A stretch of DNA of 64,000 nucleotides. It comes from Rhizobium mayense. GTDB lineage: Bacteria > Pseudomonadota > Alphaproteobacteria > Rhizobiales > Rhizobiaceae. The translations under genes and the position numbers were made by a program. The stretch lies in assembly GCF_030272705.1 (NCBI RefSeq), contig NZ_JARFYM010000008.1:1-64000 (forward strand). The letters run 5' to 3'. The notes under the pieces were generated by a model that did not search any database, was not told the origin of the DNA, and was given only the letters and a program-made list of their open reading frames with translations. This document shows, piece after piece, positions 9,101-16,324 of the stretch. Position 1 is the stretch's first letter. Each line of letters opens with the position of its first letter.

Positions 9101-11695
9101 GGCCCGGGCGACGATATCGCTGGTGCGCGGAATGATGCCGTTGATCAGCGACAGCGTCGGCGCGACAAACAGGCAGAAGATCAGCAGGATCTGCCAGATC
9201 AGGGCGGCGAACGGCTCCATGAAATACCAGCCGAGAACCGAGGCGAAGAACCAGGCGATCGGCGTCAGCGAGCGGCGCAGATTGTCCATCATCTTCCAGC
9301 GGCCGAGGCCGGTGACGCCGCGCATCGGATTGAAGAGATAGGGAAGCAACTGCCAGTCGCCGCGAGCCCAACGATGCTGGCGCGAGACTTCCACTTCGTA
9401 GCGGATCGGGAAATCTTCCACGAGCTCGCAGTCGGTGACCAGTGCGCAGCGTGCCATCGAGCCTTCGAGCAGATCGTGGCTGAGAACCGCGTTCTCTTCG
9501 ATCTTGCCCTTCAGCGAGGCCTCGAAGGCGTCGACATGATAAAGGCCCTTGCCGGTGAATGTGCCTTCTTCGACCAGGTCCTGATAAACGTCGGAGACGG
9601 CGAAGACATAGGGGTCGAGACCGCGATTGACGGAGAAGACGCGCTGGAACACCGAGGCGTCCTTGCCTGTCGTCAGCGACGGGGTGACGCGCGGCTGCAG
9701 CACGCCGTAACCGCGCACAACACGCTTGCTTTCGGGATCGAACACCGGCCGGTTGATCGGATGATGCAGCTTTCCCACGAGCTTGGTGACCGTGTCGCGT
9801 ACCAGGCGCGTGTCGGAATCGAGCGTCATGACGTATTTCACGTCCTTCGGCACGGTATTGGCGCCGGGCAGGAAGGTCGTATCGCGATCACCGCGCAACA
9901 GCAGGTTCAGCTCATGCAGCTTGCCGCGCTTGCGTTCCCAGCCCATCCAGGCGCCTTCGGCCGGATTGTAGAGGCGGCGGCGGTGGAGCAGATAGAAGCG
10001 CTGCGTGCCGTCCTCGGCATAGCGGGCGGAGAGACTGGCGACTTCGCGGCGGGCGTAATCCAGAATTTCCAGATCGCGCTCGCTCTCTTCTTCCTTGCTG
10101 TCCGGCCAGTCGCTGAGCAGCGCGTAATAGACCTCACCGCGCGGATTGGCGAGGTAATGAACTTCGAGATTGCGCACCAGCTCGTCGACGCTGTCGCGAT
10201 TGCCAATCAGCGTCGGCACGACGACCAGCGTGCGGGCGTCTTCCGGAATGCCCTCCTTGAACTCATAGCCGACGAGACGCACCGGCGTGAGGAACATGGT
10301 GACCACGAAGTTGAACAGACCCGTCGCGCCTTCCGATGCGGGCAGCGAGAACATCAACAGCAGGATGATGGTTTCGGCCCAGCCCATGCCGGCCTGGATC
10401 ATGAAATAACCCACGATCCAAAGAGCGATGACAGTCAACAGAAGAACAGGTGCGGCGATCGCCAGCCAGTTGAACTTGCGCCACTCGCGGACGAAACGCT
10501 GCGACAGCTTCGGCCGGAAACCGATCGCCTTTTCCAGCTTCTCGATCTGCTGGCCGACGATGAAATCGCCGATATTGGGTTCATGCGGCTGCGGCTCGCC
10601 CGAGGCCTTGGCCGCGTCGGTCATCGCCATGGCGACCTGGGCGATCTCCATTTCCGTCTTGTCGGAACGGCGCGCCAGCTTTTCGATCGCGCGGCGATAG
10701 CTGTTGCGGGAGCCGGGATCGAGCTTTGCATAATCGGTCTCGTCCCAGAGCAGCTTGTCGACCGCGCTGACCTCTTCGACCCAGCCCGACCAATCGGTGT
10801 CGTCGATCAGTCGCAGGCTCTTGATGATATTGCCCATCGTCACATTGCCGGACGACAGACGATTGTGCTCGGCCATCATGACGGTTTCGGCGTCGGTGCC
10901 GGCGTCCGTCAGGCGCCTCTCCAGCCAGGTGACGGCAAGGCCCGACGTATGCGAACCGTCGCGCAGTCGATAGAGGAACTGCGTCGCAAAGGTATTGTCT
11001 GACGTATAGGGTTCGAGCGTCTTCAGGAACTCGGTGACCTTGGCGTCGTCATTGATACGGATTAGCTCATCGACGGCGGCATTGGCCTTCTTGCGCGTCA
11101 GGCGGCTCTGTTCGACGCGGCTGGAGATGCGGCGCAGATTGTCGACGAGCACATAGCGCACGAGCGATGGAACCGCCCAGAGCTCGCCGATCTTCAGCAT
11201 CTCGTGCGACTGGAACCCTTCGACGAGCGCTAGCAGCCCCTGGTTGGATACGGTGCTGTGCGTGTGGGCGACATAGAGCCAGGCGAGCGCAAGCGTGCGC
11301 GGCATCACCATGCCATCGATGGTGATCGTCTGCAGCTGATCGTAGAATTTCTTCGGAAAATCGCGACGGACTTCCTGGATCGCCTCTTCGATGATGTAGT
11401 GGTTGTCGAGCAGCCATTCGGCGGCCGGCGTGATCGATTCGCCTGCATCGACATCGGCATTGGCCGAACGGTAGACGCGCAGGATCTCCTTCTCGTTCTC
11501 CTTGTGCCGCGCGAAGAAATCGAAGGGCGCAAAGCCCGGCAGCTTCGTGCTGGCGCCGTTGCGGGCGAAGGCCGAACCGCATTCCCGGATCTGATCGTTG
11601 GAGAAATAGGCAGCACGGATCGAATCGTTATGATCGATCTGCTTGGCTTCAGAATCGCGCGGCGGAACAACAGTGGAGAGATTTTGAGATGTCAT
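3182..11695 (-). CDS. ndvB: Cyclic beta-1,2-glucan synthase NdvB/ChvB
   Basis: This giant inner-membrane enzyme of about 2837 residues makes cyclic beta-1,2-glucan from UDP-glucose, the periplasmic osmoprotectant needed for nodule invasion and virulence in this family. Two membrane segments near residues 415-475 precede the GT84 glycosyltransferase, which shows TLDSDT near 622 and the RQHRWARGDWQ (QxxRW) motif near 770. Further membrane segments run to about 1000. A glycoamylase-like domain with HHHGMS follows, then the GH94 phosphorylase-like half that sets ring length, with the catalytic-site GGDWNDGMN near 2530. Length matches the family (about 2830-2870). The start is the ATG at 11695. 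A TTG seven codons earlier is possible, and neither has a strong Shine-Dalgarno. The open frame is uninterrupted. Confidence 0.97.
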   Translation of the reverse strand: MTSQNLSTVVPPRDSEAKQIDHNDSIRAAYFSNDQIRECGSAFARNGASTKLPGFAPFDFFARHKENEKEILRVYRSANADVDAGESITPAAEWLLDNHYIIEEAIQEVRRDFPKKFYDQLQTITIDGMVMPRTLALAWLYVAHTHSTVSNQGLLALVEGFQSHEMLKIGELWAVPSLVRYVLVDNLRRISSRVEQSRLTRKKANAAVDELIRINDDAKVTEFLKTLEPYTSDNTFATQFLYRLRDGSHTSGLAVTWLERRLTDAGTDAETVMMAEHNRLSSGNVTMGNIIKSLRLIDDTDWSGWVEEVSAVDKLLWDETDYAKLDPGSRNSYRRAIEKLARRSDKTEMEIAQVAMAMTDAAKASGEPQPHEPNIGDFIVGQQIEKLEKAIGFRPKLSQRFVREWRKFNWLAIAAPVLLLTVIALWIVGYFMIQAGMGWAETIILLLMFSLPASEGATGLFNFVVTMFLTPVRLVGYEFKEGIPEDARTLVVVPTLIGNRDSVDELVRNLEVHYLANPRGEVYYALLSDWPDSKEEESERDLEILDYARREVASLSARYAEDGTQRFYLLHRRRLYNPAEGAWMGWERKRGKLHELNLLLRGDRDTTFLPGANTVPKDVKYVMTLDSDTRLVRDTVTKLVGKLHHPINRPVFDPESKRVVRGYGVLQPRVTPSLTTGKDASVFQRVFSVNRGLDPYVFAVSDVYQDLVEEGTFTGKGLYHVDAFEASLKGKIEENAVLSHDLLEGSMARCALVTDCELVEDFPIRYEVEVSRQHRWARGDWQLLPYLFNPMRGVTGLGRWKMMDNLRRSLTPIAWFFASVLGWYFMEPFAALIWQILLIFCLFVAPTLSLINGIIPRTSDIVARAHLYTVWSDIRAANAQVALRIVFIADSACIMADAIGRSLYRAFVSRKLMLQWRTAASAQAAAQTTILGHYRVMWHAPVLALLALAFASVSGDNAFFVGIPFALLWVLSPAIAWYVSQTAETEDKLEVPESVSAELRKIARRTWRYFDTFVVEQQNHLPPDNVQQTPHAVVASRTSPTNIGVYLLSVISARNFGWISFEETIDRMEKTMATVEKLEKFRGHLCNWYHTDTLKPMGARYVSAVDSGNFAGHLIAVSSACRIWAEAPSAHMQGNLDGIGDVAGILGEMLAELPDDRKTVRPLRHRLEERIIGFRNALAAVKREHEFASIRIINLSVLAHDIQKLAANLDYEVKSPQSGEVLLWSESLVKVCEGHIADSVFDLANVDALRQRLAKLRDRMREIAFGMNFSFLYRPERRLLSIGFRVETNELDAACYDLLASEARLTSLFAIAKGDLPTEHWYRLGRQVVPIGSRGALVSWSGSMFEYLMPPLVMQERQGGILNQTNNLIVQEQMNYAKRLGAGIPWGISEAAFNARDHYMHYQYTNFGVPSLGLKRGLGQNAVIAPYASILASQYRPEAALENLQKLRKVGALGTYGFHDAVDFTPTRVPEGKKCAVVYNYYAHHHGMSIAAIANVAFNGRLRELFHADPVIEAAELLLQEKAPRDIPVMAAKHESDQPANIQEDMLRPEIRKIADPATQDRELAFLSNGHYSAMLTATGAGYSRWNGLSVSRWRPDPTEDRWGTFIFLRDTVSGQWWSTTSEPRSIEGEKVKVSFSDEKVEYTKIIGDLTSEVECIVATENDAEGRRVTLLNMGAEDRFIEVTSYLEPALASDDVDSGHPVFARMFVRTEIGGSGDVIRAERNKRDYNEPDMSVAHLVVDNAGAERPTEFETDRRKFLGRGRTLAEAAAFDPGATLSGTDGFTMDACLSLRRVVRVPAGKKVSVIFWTIAAPNREDVDKAVERYRNPDTFGIELTQAWTRTQMQMRHVGVTSQQAAAFQKLARYLVYPDMHLRADGATVQAGLHSQSALWPVTISGDFPIFTLRINDDIDLEIAREALSAAEYMRSRGINADLVIVNERAVDLAQDMQRELDKLVEHVRHNQGDGLRQNIFSVRKDLIENETYQQILAASRVIFHARNGKLVDQIARAATLFASAQSDGPAPANRLAVPMVPQESVFAADSLEAQDDLDFWNGYGGFADNGREYVVRLAGGQSTPHPWVNIISNERFGFHVPAEGGGFTWSHNSRDYQLTPWTNDMVINRPGEALYLTDLDSNMVMTPYAGLSRSPKVKFEARHGLGYSVFSSEQNGIALELTQTVDRERPIKLFRLRIRNTGAGVRRLRLYNYAEWVLGTNPHKTRPFILSSLDEETGALFANNPYSIDYSKRVAFMAASEAHSSFSASRREFIGRYGTVQMPEAVVSGAVLSNSTDLDGDPCAALAFDLTVAAGEQKDICLYMGDTASLEEARALVADIRKADFEAVLSASRGFWDGFTGRLQISTPDKAMNNMINAWLPYQSLGCRIMARTAFYQSSGAFGFRDQLQDTLAFLMHAPELARKQILNAAQRQFREGDVQHWWLPGNGAGVRTSISDDVVWLAYAIDQYCSVTGDKSLLDEELAFVEGAALMPGTHDVFYQPTVSQDKVSVYEHAAMALDLAIKRKGGNGLPLILGGDWNDGMNRVGIQGRGESVWLGWFLAGTLSAFLPYAAARGDKERVERWTKHLPELRKALETAGWDGSHYRRGYFDDGSPLGSDENFECQIDSIAQSWNILSGEGDRERGEMAMNAVLEKLVDDDNRIIRLFTPPFAKSARDPGYIKSYPPGVRENGGQYTHAATWVVMALAEMNRGDDAWHCFDMLNPVNHARDRDQADTYRVEPYVVAADIYGEGQLTGRGGWTWYTGSAGWLYRVAVEGILGIRVKNGRLFVKPALPSKWDSFAADLELPSGNYRISVSKAPDAKGYLVTVNDRAIAHPEEGYPIGQ

Positions 11696-12121
11696 GGATT
11701 CGGGTTCTGGGTCCAAACAGAGTGACTGGCATTGTCGCCATCAACGTCTTTTGCCCTGCCCGACACAACTATTCACACATTTGGACCCTTAGCTTCGCTT
11801 CCCGGCGTGCGAAGGGGATGAATTCGAAGTGACGGCTTAGAACAAACGTATTCAGGCGAAGATTTTCACGGCCTCTTCTTCAGAATTCGTGGCAATTTTG
11901 CGCCACCATTCGAAGCAGGCTTCCGTGAAACTTGAGACGCGGCCGGATGGTTCCGGCAGCAGTCCGCACGTGTCAAAGACAATCGATCAAGATCATGAGG
12001 CATTCTCCTTAGGCTGATTTCTTGCGATCGGAAATTCAGCAGGGCTTGGCAGGTTGAACCCTCCATATCCCGCAGAAGATGAACTTAAACTGAACTCCCT
12101 CAAAAGATTCGCGAATTCCTC
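11696..12121. other. Intergenic region upstream of ndvB
   Basis: This 426-base gap lies between the ndvB start and the 3' end of the XRE-cupin gene, both on the minus strand. It should contain the ndvB promoter and a long leader. A 66-codon minus frame at 11866-12066 has no ribosome site and no recognisable features, so I do not call it. I see no convincing terminator or palindrome. Confidence 0.4.
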
Positions 12122-12802
12122 TCAAGAGCCGTTTTTCTCAGGGTAGGAAATGATCGACAGGAAGCGGATCGGCAGGCTCACGAGCACCTCTGGACCATGC
12201 GGCGCGTCGGCGTCGAAGAACAAGCTGTCGCCCGGCCGCATCGCATAGAGCTTGTCGGCATGACGGTATTCGACCTCGCCTTCCAGCATATAGATCAGTT
12301 CCAACCCTTCGTGTTGAAAAGCCGGAAAAACATCGGAATCGGCAGTCAGCGTGATAAGATAGGGCTCGACCTGCAGTCCGCTAGATCCATTGCCGATGTG
12401 GCCGAGCAGATTATACTGATGACCGGCGCGCGTACCACGCCGCTCCATCTCCAAACCCTCGCCCGCCTTGACAAAGACCGCATTGCGCTTTTCCTCGAAA
12501 CGCCGAAAAAACGACGTGACGGGCACGCCGAGCGCCCGCGCCAAGGCTTGCAATGTGGTGAGTGACGGAGACGTGTTGCCGTTTTCGATCTTCGAGAGCA
12601 TGCCGAGCGAAATGCCGGTGGCCGAGGCAAGATCGGCACCGGTGATGCCGAGCTTCTTGCGAAAGGCACGGACCTCGTGGCCGATCGCCACTTCGAGATT
12701 GTTCTCCTTCGGGTCGCGTGGGGCATGCGGATTCTGTTTCAGAATCGCCCTCGCTCCGTGAGCGCCGTTCCGCCTGCTCTGCCCAGCCTCCGCCTTGGTC
12801 AT
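12122..12802 (-). CDS. XRE-family regulator with C-terminal cupin domain
   Basis: This 226-residue DNA-binding protein has a lambda-repressor-like helix-turn-helix at about 40-95 (EVRAFRKKLGITGADLASATGISLGMLSKIENG) and a cupin_2 fold at about 150-220 (EGLELIYMLEGEVEYRHADKLYAMRPGDSLFFDADAPHGPE). This architecture is common in alphaproteobacterial regulators of polyamine, amino-acid and sulfur metabolism, where the cupin binds a small ligand. The target here is unknown. The start ATG follows GGGCGGGAGC. The 30 residues before the HTH are basic and probably disordered. It stands alone between ndvB and a small membrane-protein gene. Confidence 0.85.
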   Translation of the reverse strand: MTKAEAGQSRRNGAHGARAILKQNPHAPRDPKENNLEVAIGHEVRAFRKKLGITGADLASATGISLGMLSKIENGNTSPSLTTLQALARALGVPVTSFFRRFEEKRNAVFVKAGEGLEMERRGTRAGHQYNLLGHIGNGSSGLQVEPYLITLTADSDVFPAFQHEGLELIYMLEGEVEYRHADKLYAMRPGDSLFFDADAPHGPEVLVSLPIRFLSIISYPEKNGS

Positions 12803-13138
12803 GCTCCCGCCCCGCTCTATTTAGTATTTTGGCGGAGCTTACTGTTTTCATGAAGCGCATTCTATCGGGCACAAGAAATTTTCTTTGCCCGGCGAAGTTT
12901 TGGCAGCGCCGGGAAAAGAAGAGTTGCCGTAAGGGAAGGTTTCAACTTGGAATGGGAAGGGGCGACGCGGCGCCAAATCGGGCCTATCTGGATATTCGCC
13001 CGATCAGCCGCTGCCGCCATTGAGAAACAAAAGATGGGATGAGACCTCAGCCGCAACCGTGTGGCGCACTCCACACCGGCGGCCATCCGTCGATGATCAT
13101 GATCGGCCAATGGCCGTCACGTCATCCTTGCGGCGGGT
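12803..13138. other. Intergenic region without a supported gene
   Basis: This 336-base gap lies between the regulator start and the small membrane protein at 13139. An 82-codon minus frame (12862-13110) has neither a ribosome site nor recognisable features. The region presumably contains the regulator's promoter. I see no repeats. Confidence 0.35.
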
Positions 13139-13297
13139 TCAGACCACGACGCCGATGACGATGGCAGCAACGAAAAGGAATGCGGCGGAAAACAATGCAA
13201 CATGAATCGCGGTCTGAATCTTATGCCGCGTCGCCGCGACGCGCTTCGAACCGTCGAACTGATTCACATGCGTATTCGACATACCCAAATTCGTCAT
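13139..13297 (-). CDS. Small single-pass membrane protein, function unknown
   Basis: The frame encodes 52 residues from an ATG at 13297 preceded by a good GGAGG seven bases upstream. The reading frame extends further upstream, but the Shine-Dalgarno picks this start. The N-terminal half is polar and basic, and the last 25 residues form one hydrophobic helix (AIHVALFSAAFLFVAAIVIGVVV) that runs to the stop, giving a tail-anchored topology. I do not recognise the family. The ribosome site and clean topology support a real gene. Confidence 0.6.
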   Translation of the reverse strand: MTNLGMSNTHVNQFDGSKRVAATRHKIQTAIHVALFSAAFLFVAAIVIGVVV

Positions 13298-13465
13298 GTG
13301 TTGCCTCCGTTCGTTTTTTTGTTGGTGTCTCACGGGACGAGCCCGTGGCTGACATTCATATAATCCCTATCAATTAGGTAGACATGATTTTTTGTCCAGA
13401 GGCCAACAACGGAAAAAATAAACCACTGGACTATGGTCAGGCCCGCAAGATCAGCAACGCTGAAC

Positions 13466-13654
13466 TCAGCAGAGAATGCGGCGAGCCCAGATCAAGGTGC
13501 GCTCTACGGCGCTTGCTTCAGGAGCCGGAGTTTCGGTCGGACCGATCTGACGGCGGCTGCTTTCTTCCGGCAGAGTGACGGTCAGCACGTCCTCCTCTTT
13601 CGCCGGCATCGGCGGATGAAGATAACCCATGGTCATGCCACCCATGAAAAACAT
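13466..13654 (-). CDS. Small hypothetical protein (Met-rich N-terminus)
   Basis: This is a 62-residue frame whose ATG at 13654 has GGAGG five bases upstream. The N-terminus MFFMGGMTMGYLHPPMP is unusually rich in methionine, and the rest is acidic and proline-rich. I recognise no domain. It lies alone between the small membrane gene and the peptide-transport operon. Coding status rests on the ribosome site and frame only. Confidence 0.4.
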   Translation of the reverse strand: MFFMGGMTMGYLHPPMPAKEEDVLTVTLPEESSRRQIGPTETPAPEASAVERTLIWARRILC

Positions 13655-13770
13655 GCCTGCCTCCACTCGTGTATGACCCGAAACAGGGATCACGAAAGTT
13701 AACCGCCATTAACGGGATCATGACAGAATTGCGGCACGAGTCAATAGTCTATACGATTGGTCGTCTTTTA

Positions 13771-13795
13771 AGCGCCCCTTAACAAAAGGGGCGCT
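13771..13795 (-). terminator. Terminator hairpin of the peptide-transport operon
   Basis: The 10-bp perfect arms AGCGCCCCTT and AAGGGGCGCT close a 5-base loop about 25 bases beyond the last transporter gene. The T-tract on the minus strand is weak (TAAAAG), so it may act as an mRNA 3' stabiliser as much as an intrinsic terminator. Confidence 0.6.
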
Positions 13796-13818
13796 GAAGA
13801 CCTAACAATTACAGTTGG

Positions 13819-14568
13819 TTAGTCGCGGACAAAACCCTTGCTCGCAACCATCAGATTGCGCGTGTAGTCCTGCTTGACATCGCCGGCTGCCAATTCTTTT
13901 GCGCTCAGCCGCTCGACGATGGCTCCGTTCTGCATCACCACAAGCCGTTCGCACATGTGGGTGACGACGCCCAGATCGTGGCTCACCATAACGAATGTCA
14001 GATGACGATCCCTGCGCACCTGCTCCAGCAGATTGAGCACTTCCGCCTGCACGGAAGCGTCCAGCGCCGAGGTCGGCTCGTCGAGCAACAGAATGGACGG
14101 CTCGACGATCAGCGCGCGGGCGATGGCAACGCGCTGACGCTGGCCACCGGAAAGCTGATGCGGATAGCGAAAGCGGAATCCGGTGCCGAGGCCAACCTCG
14201 TCGAGCGCCCGCGTGATGCGCGTCTCGCTGTCGCCGATGCCATGGATCGCTAAGGGCTCCAGCAGCAGCCGATCGATGGTTTGACGCGGATGCAGGGAGC
14301 CGTAGGGGTCCTGGAACACCATCTGCACCTGGCGATAGAAAGTCTTGCTGCGTTTCGAACCCGCCAGCGCCTCGCCGTCGATGCGGATCGCGCCGTCGCT
14401 GACCGGCGCAAGACCGGCGACAGCGCGCAACAAGGTCGATTTGCCGGAACCGGACTCGCCGACTAGGCCGAAGGATTCACCCCTGTCGACATCGATGCTG
14501 ACGGCATCAAGGGCATAATAACCATTATAGACGACGCTGAGGCCGTCGACCGCAAGCGCCGCCGTCAT
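13819..14568 (-). CDS. Peptide ABC transporter ATPase, second subunit (DppF-like)
   Basis: This 249-residue cytoplasmic ATPase energises a peptide importer. It has Walker A GESGSGKST, the Q-loop region MVFQDPYGSLHPRQ, the signature LSGGQRQRVAIARAL, Walker B ILLLDEPTSALD and the switch histidine in VMVSHD, so it should be active. It begins with an ATG that overlaps the TGA of the preceding ATPase gene (ATGA, 14565-14568), giving translational coupling. The short C-terminal extension typical of DppF is reduced. It is the last gene of the operon. Confidence 0.9.
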   Translation of the reverse strand: MTAALAVDGLSVVYNGYYALDAVSIDVDRGESFGLVGESGSGKSTLLRAVAGLAPVSDGAIRIDGEALAGSKRSKTFYRQVQMVFQDPYGSLHPRQTIDRLLLEPLAIHGIGDSETRITRALDEVGLGTGFRFRYPHQLSGGQRQRVAIARALIVEPSILLLDEPTSALDASVQAEVLNLLEQVRRDRHLTFVMVSHDLGVVTHMCERLVVMQNGAIVERLSAKELAAGDVKQDYTRNLMVASKGFVRD

Positions 14569-15398
14569 GCCGCCCACTCCGGTTTGCGGTCGAGAACCGG
14601 CAGCGGATGGCGGTCCTCGCCAATCACAGGCATGCAGTTCAACAGGCCGCGCGTATAGGGGTGCTGGGCATTGTTGAGCTCGGAAGCCTTCAGCTCCTCG
14701 ACGATCTTGCCCGCATACATGACGATGACCCGGTCGCAGAAGGAAGATACCAGCCTCAGATCGTGCGACACGAAAATCAGCCCCATGCCGCGCTCCGACA
14801 CCAATTTATCCATGATCCTCAGCACATCGAGCTGCACGGTGACGTCGAGCGCCGAGGTCGGCTCGTCGGCGATCAGCAGTTCCGGCCCGGCGATCAGCAT
14901 CATCGCGATCATCGCGCGCTGCCCCATGCCGCCGGAGACCTCATGCGGATGCAGGTCGTAGACGCGCTTGGGATCGCGGATCTGCACCGCTTCCAGCATG
15001 GCAAGCGCACGGTCGCGCGCTTCTGCCTTGCCGACCTTCTCATGCGTGCGCAGCGTCTCGGTGATCTGCCGGCCGATGGTCATCACCGGGTCGAGCGAAT
15101 ATTTCGGATCCTGCAGCACCATCGCGATGCGTTTGCCGCGCAGCGACCGGCGCTCCTTGGCTGAAATCGACAGCAAGTCTATACCGCTAAAATTCAGCCG
15201 GTCGGCGGTGACGATGCCATGCGACGACGTGAGGCCCATGATCGCACGGCCGGTCTGCGACTTGCCGGAACCGCTTTCTCCTACGATGCCGAGCCGCTCG
15301 CGCCCAAGCGTGAAAGACACGCCGCGCACCGCTTCTATCACGCCGGTGCGGGTGGGGTAGCGAACCCTGAGATTCTCGACCGTCAATAGCGTAGTCAT
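14565..15398 (-). CDS. Peptide ABC transporter ATPase, first subunit (DppD-like)
   Basis: This 277-residue ATPase starts at the ATG at 15398, which overlaps the stop of the permease gene (ATGA). A longer frame continues upstream, but it is only the permease gene read in another frame. Motifs are Walker A GESGSGKSQ, QDPKYSLDPVMTI, a slightly variant signature VSGGMGQRAMIAMML, Walker B LLIADEPTSALD and FVSHD. The C-terminal oligopeptide/dipeptide extension (HPYTRGLLNCMPVIGEDRHPLPVL) marks the Opp/Dpp class. It should form a heterodimer with the ATPase encoded next. Confidence 0.9.
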   Translation of the reverse strand: MTTLLTVENLRVRYPTRTGVIEAVRGVSFTLGRERLGIVGESGSGKSQTGRAIMGLTSSHGIVTADRLNFSGIDLLSISAKERRSLRGKRIAMVLQDPKYSLDPVMTIGRQITETLRTHEKVGKAEARDRALAMLEAVQIRDPKRVYDLHPHEVSGGMGQRAMIAMMLIAGPELLIADEPTSALDVTVQLDVLRIMDKLVSERGMGLIFVSHDLRLVSSFCDRVIVMYAGKIVEELKASELNNAQHPYTRGLLNCMPVIGEDRHPLPVLDRKPEWAA

Positions 15399-16324
15399 TG
15401 GCCGCTCTCCTTCGGATCGAGCGCATCGCGCAAACCGTCGCCGAGCAGGTTGAAGCCGAGGCTGACGATCAAGATAGCGATGCCGGGCATAGCCGCGACC
15501 CACCATTGGTCGAGATAGTATTTGAACCCGGTGGCGATCATCGCGCCCCATTCCGGCAGAGGCGGCTGTGCGCCGAGGCCCAGGAAACCGAGACCTGCCG
15601 CCGTCAGAATGACGCCGGCCATATCGAGCGTGACACGCACGATCACCGAGGAGATGCAAAGCGGCATGATATGGCGGAAGACAATACGGATCGGCGATGC
15701 CCCCATCAGCTGCACTGCGGCAATGTAGTCCGAGCGCCGCACGGTCATCGTCTCGGCCCGCGCCAGGCGCGCATAGGGTGGCCAGGAGGTGATGGCGATT
15801 GCGATGATGGCGTTCTCGATGCCTGGGCCGAGCGCGCCTGCAAAAGCGAGTGCCAGCACCAACTTCGGGAAGGCGAGGAAGATATCGGTGATGCGCATCA
15901 GCACGGTATCGGTCCAGCCGCCTGCATAGCCAGCTATCATACCGATAAACAGCCCGAGCGGCGCGGAGATGATCGCGACGAGCACAACGATATAGAGGGT
16001 CCATCGCGATCCATAGATCAGACGGGACAGTATATCGCGCCCAAGATTGTCGGTGCCGAGGAGATAACCGTCAGTACCGGGCGGTTTCAAATAGGCATTG
16101 GTAAGATCCCCGATGCTTGGCGGATAGGGGGCGATAACATCGGCAAGCGCCGCCACAATGACGAGAGCAATGATGATCAGCAATCCGAGAACGGCCAGCC
16201 GATTGGCGGAAAATTGCCGCCATGTGACATAGGCGCGCCCGAGGCTTGCTTGCCGGCGCGACTGCGGCCGATCTGACAGCAGCCAGTCACGCCAGGAAAT
16301 TTGCGTGGCGGTCTCAGCCGTCAT
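15395..16324 (-). CDS. Peptide ABC transporter permease (DppC-like)
   Basis: This 309-residue inner-membrane subunit of a peptide importer has a cytoplasmic N-terminus, one hydrophobic segment near 45-65 (LAVLGLLIIIALVIVAALADVIAPYPPS), and then the BPD_transp_1 domain with the EAA loop around 190-215 (YIAAVQLMGASPIRIVFRHIMP). The periplasmic LLGTDNLGRDILSRLIYGSR block is diagnostic of the DppC/OppC family. It starts four bases inside the upstream permease stop and ends four bases inside the next ATPase gene. Confidence 0.92.
   Translation of the reverse strand: MTAETATQISWRDWLLSDRPQSRRQASLGRAYVTWRQFSANRLAVLGLLIIIALVIVAALADVIAPYPPSIGDLTNAYLKPPGTDGYLLGTDNLGRDILSRLIYGSRWTLYIVVLVAIISAPLGLFIGMIAGYAGGWTDTVLMRITDIFLAFPKLVLALAFAGALGPGIENAIIAIAITSWPPYARLARAETMTVRRSDYIAAVQLMGASPIRIVFRHIMPLCISSVIVRVTLDMAGVILTAAGLGFLGLGAQPPLPEWGAMIATGFKYYLDQWWVAAMPGIAILIVSLGFNLLGDGLRDALDPKESGQ

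Noticed and set aside
8096..11002. A 968-codon plus-strand open frame opposite ndvB
   Set aside because: It is the antisense shadow of a GC-rich coding sequence; its translation is arginine/aspartate/glutamine-rich with no domain, and ndvB on the other strand is a complete, well-motifed gene.
11866..12066. 66-codon minus frame upstream of ndvB
   Set aside because: No ribosome site and no recognisable feature; more likely leader or promoter DNA.
12862..13110. 82-codon minus frame
   Set aside because: No ribosome site, no family pattern and an unbalanced residue composition.
15399..16004. Long N-terminal extension of the DppD-like ATPase
   Set aside because: It overlaps the permease gene out of frame. 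The ATG at 15398 forms an ATGA junction like those of the neighbouring genes and gives the standard start.
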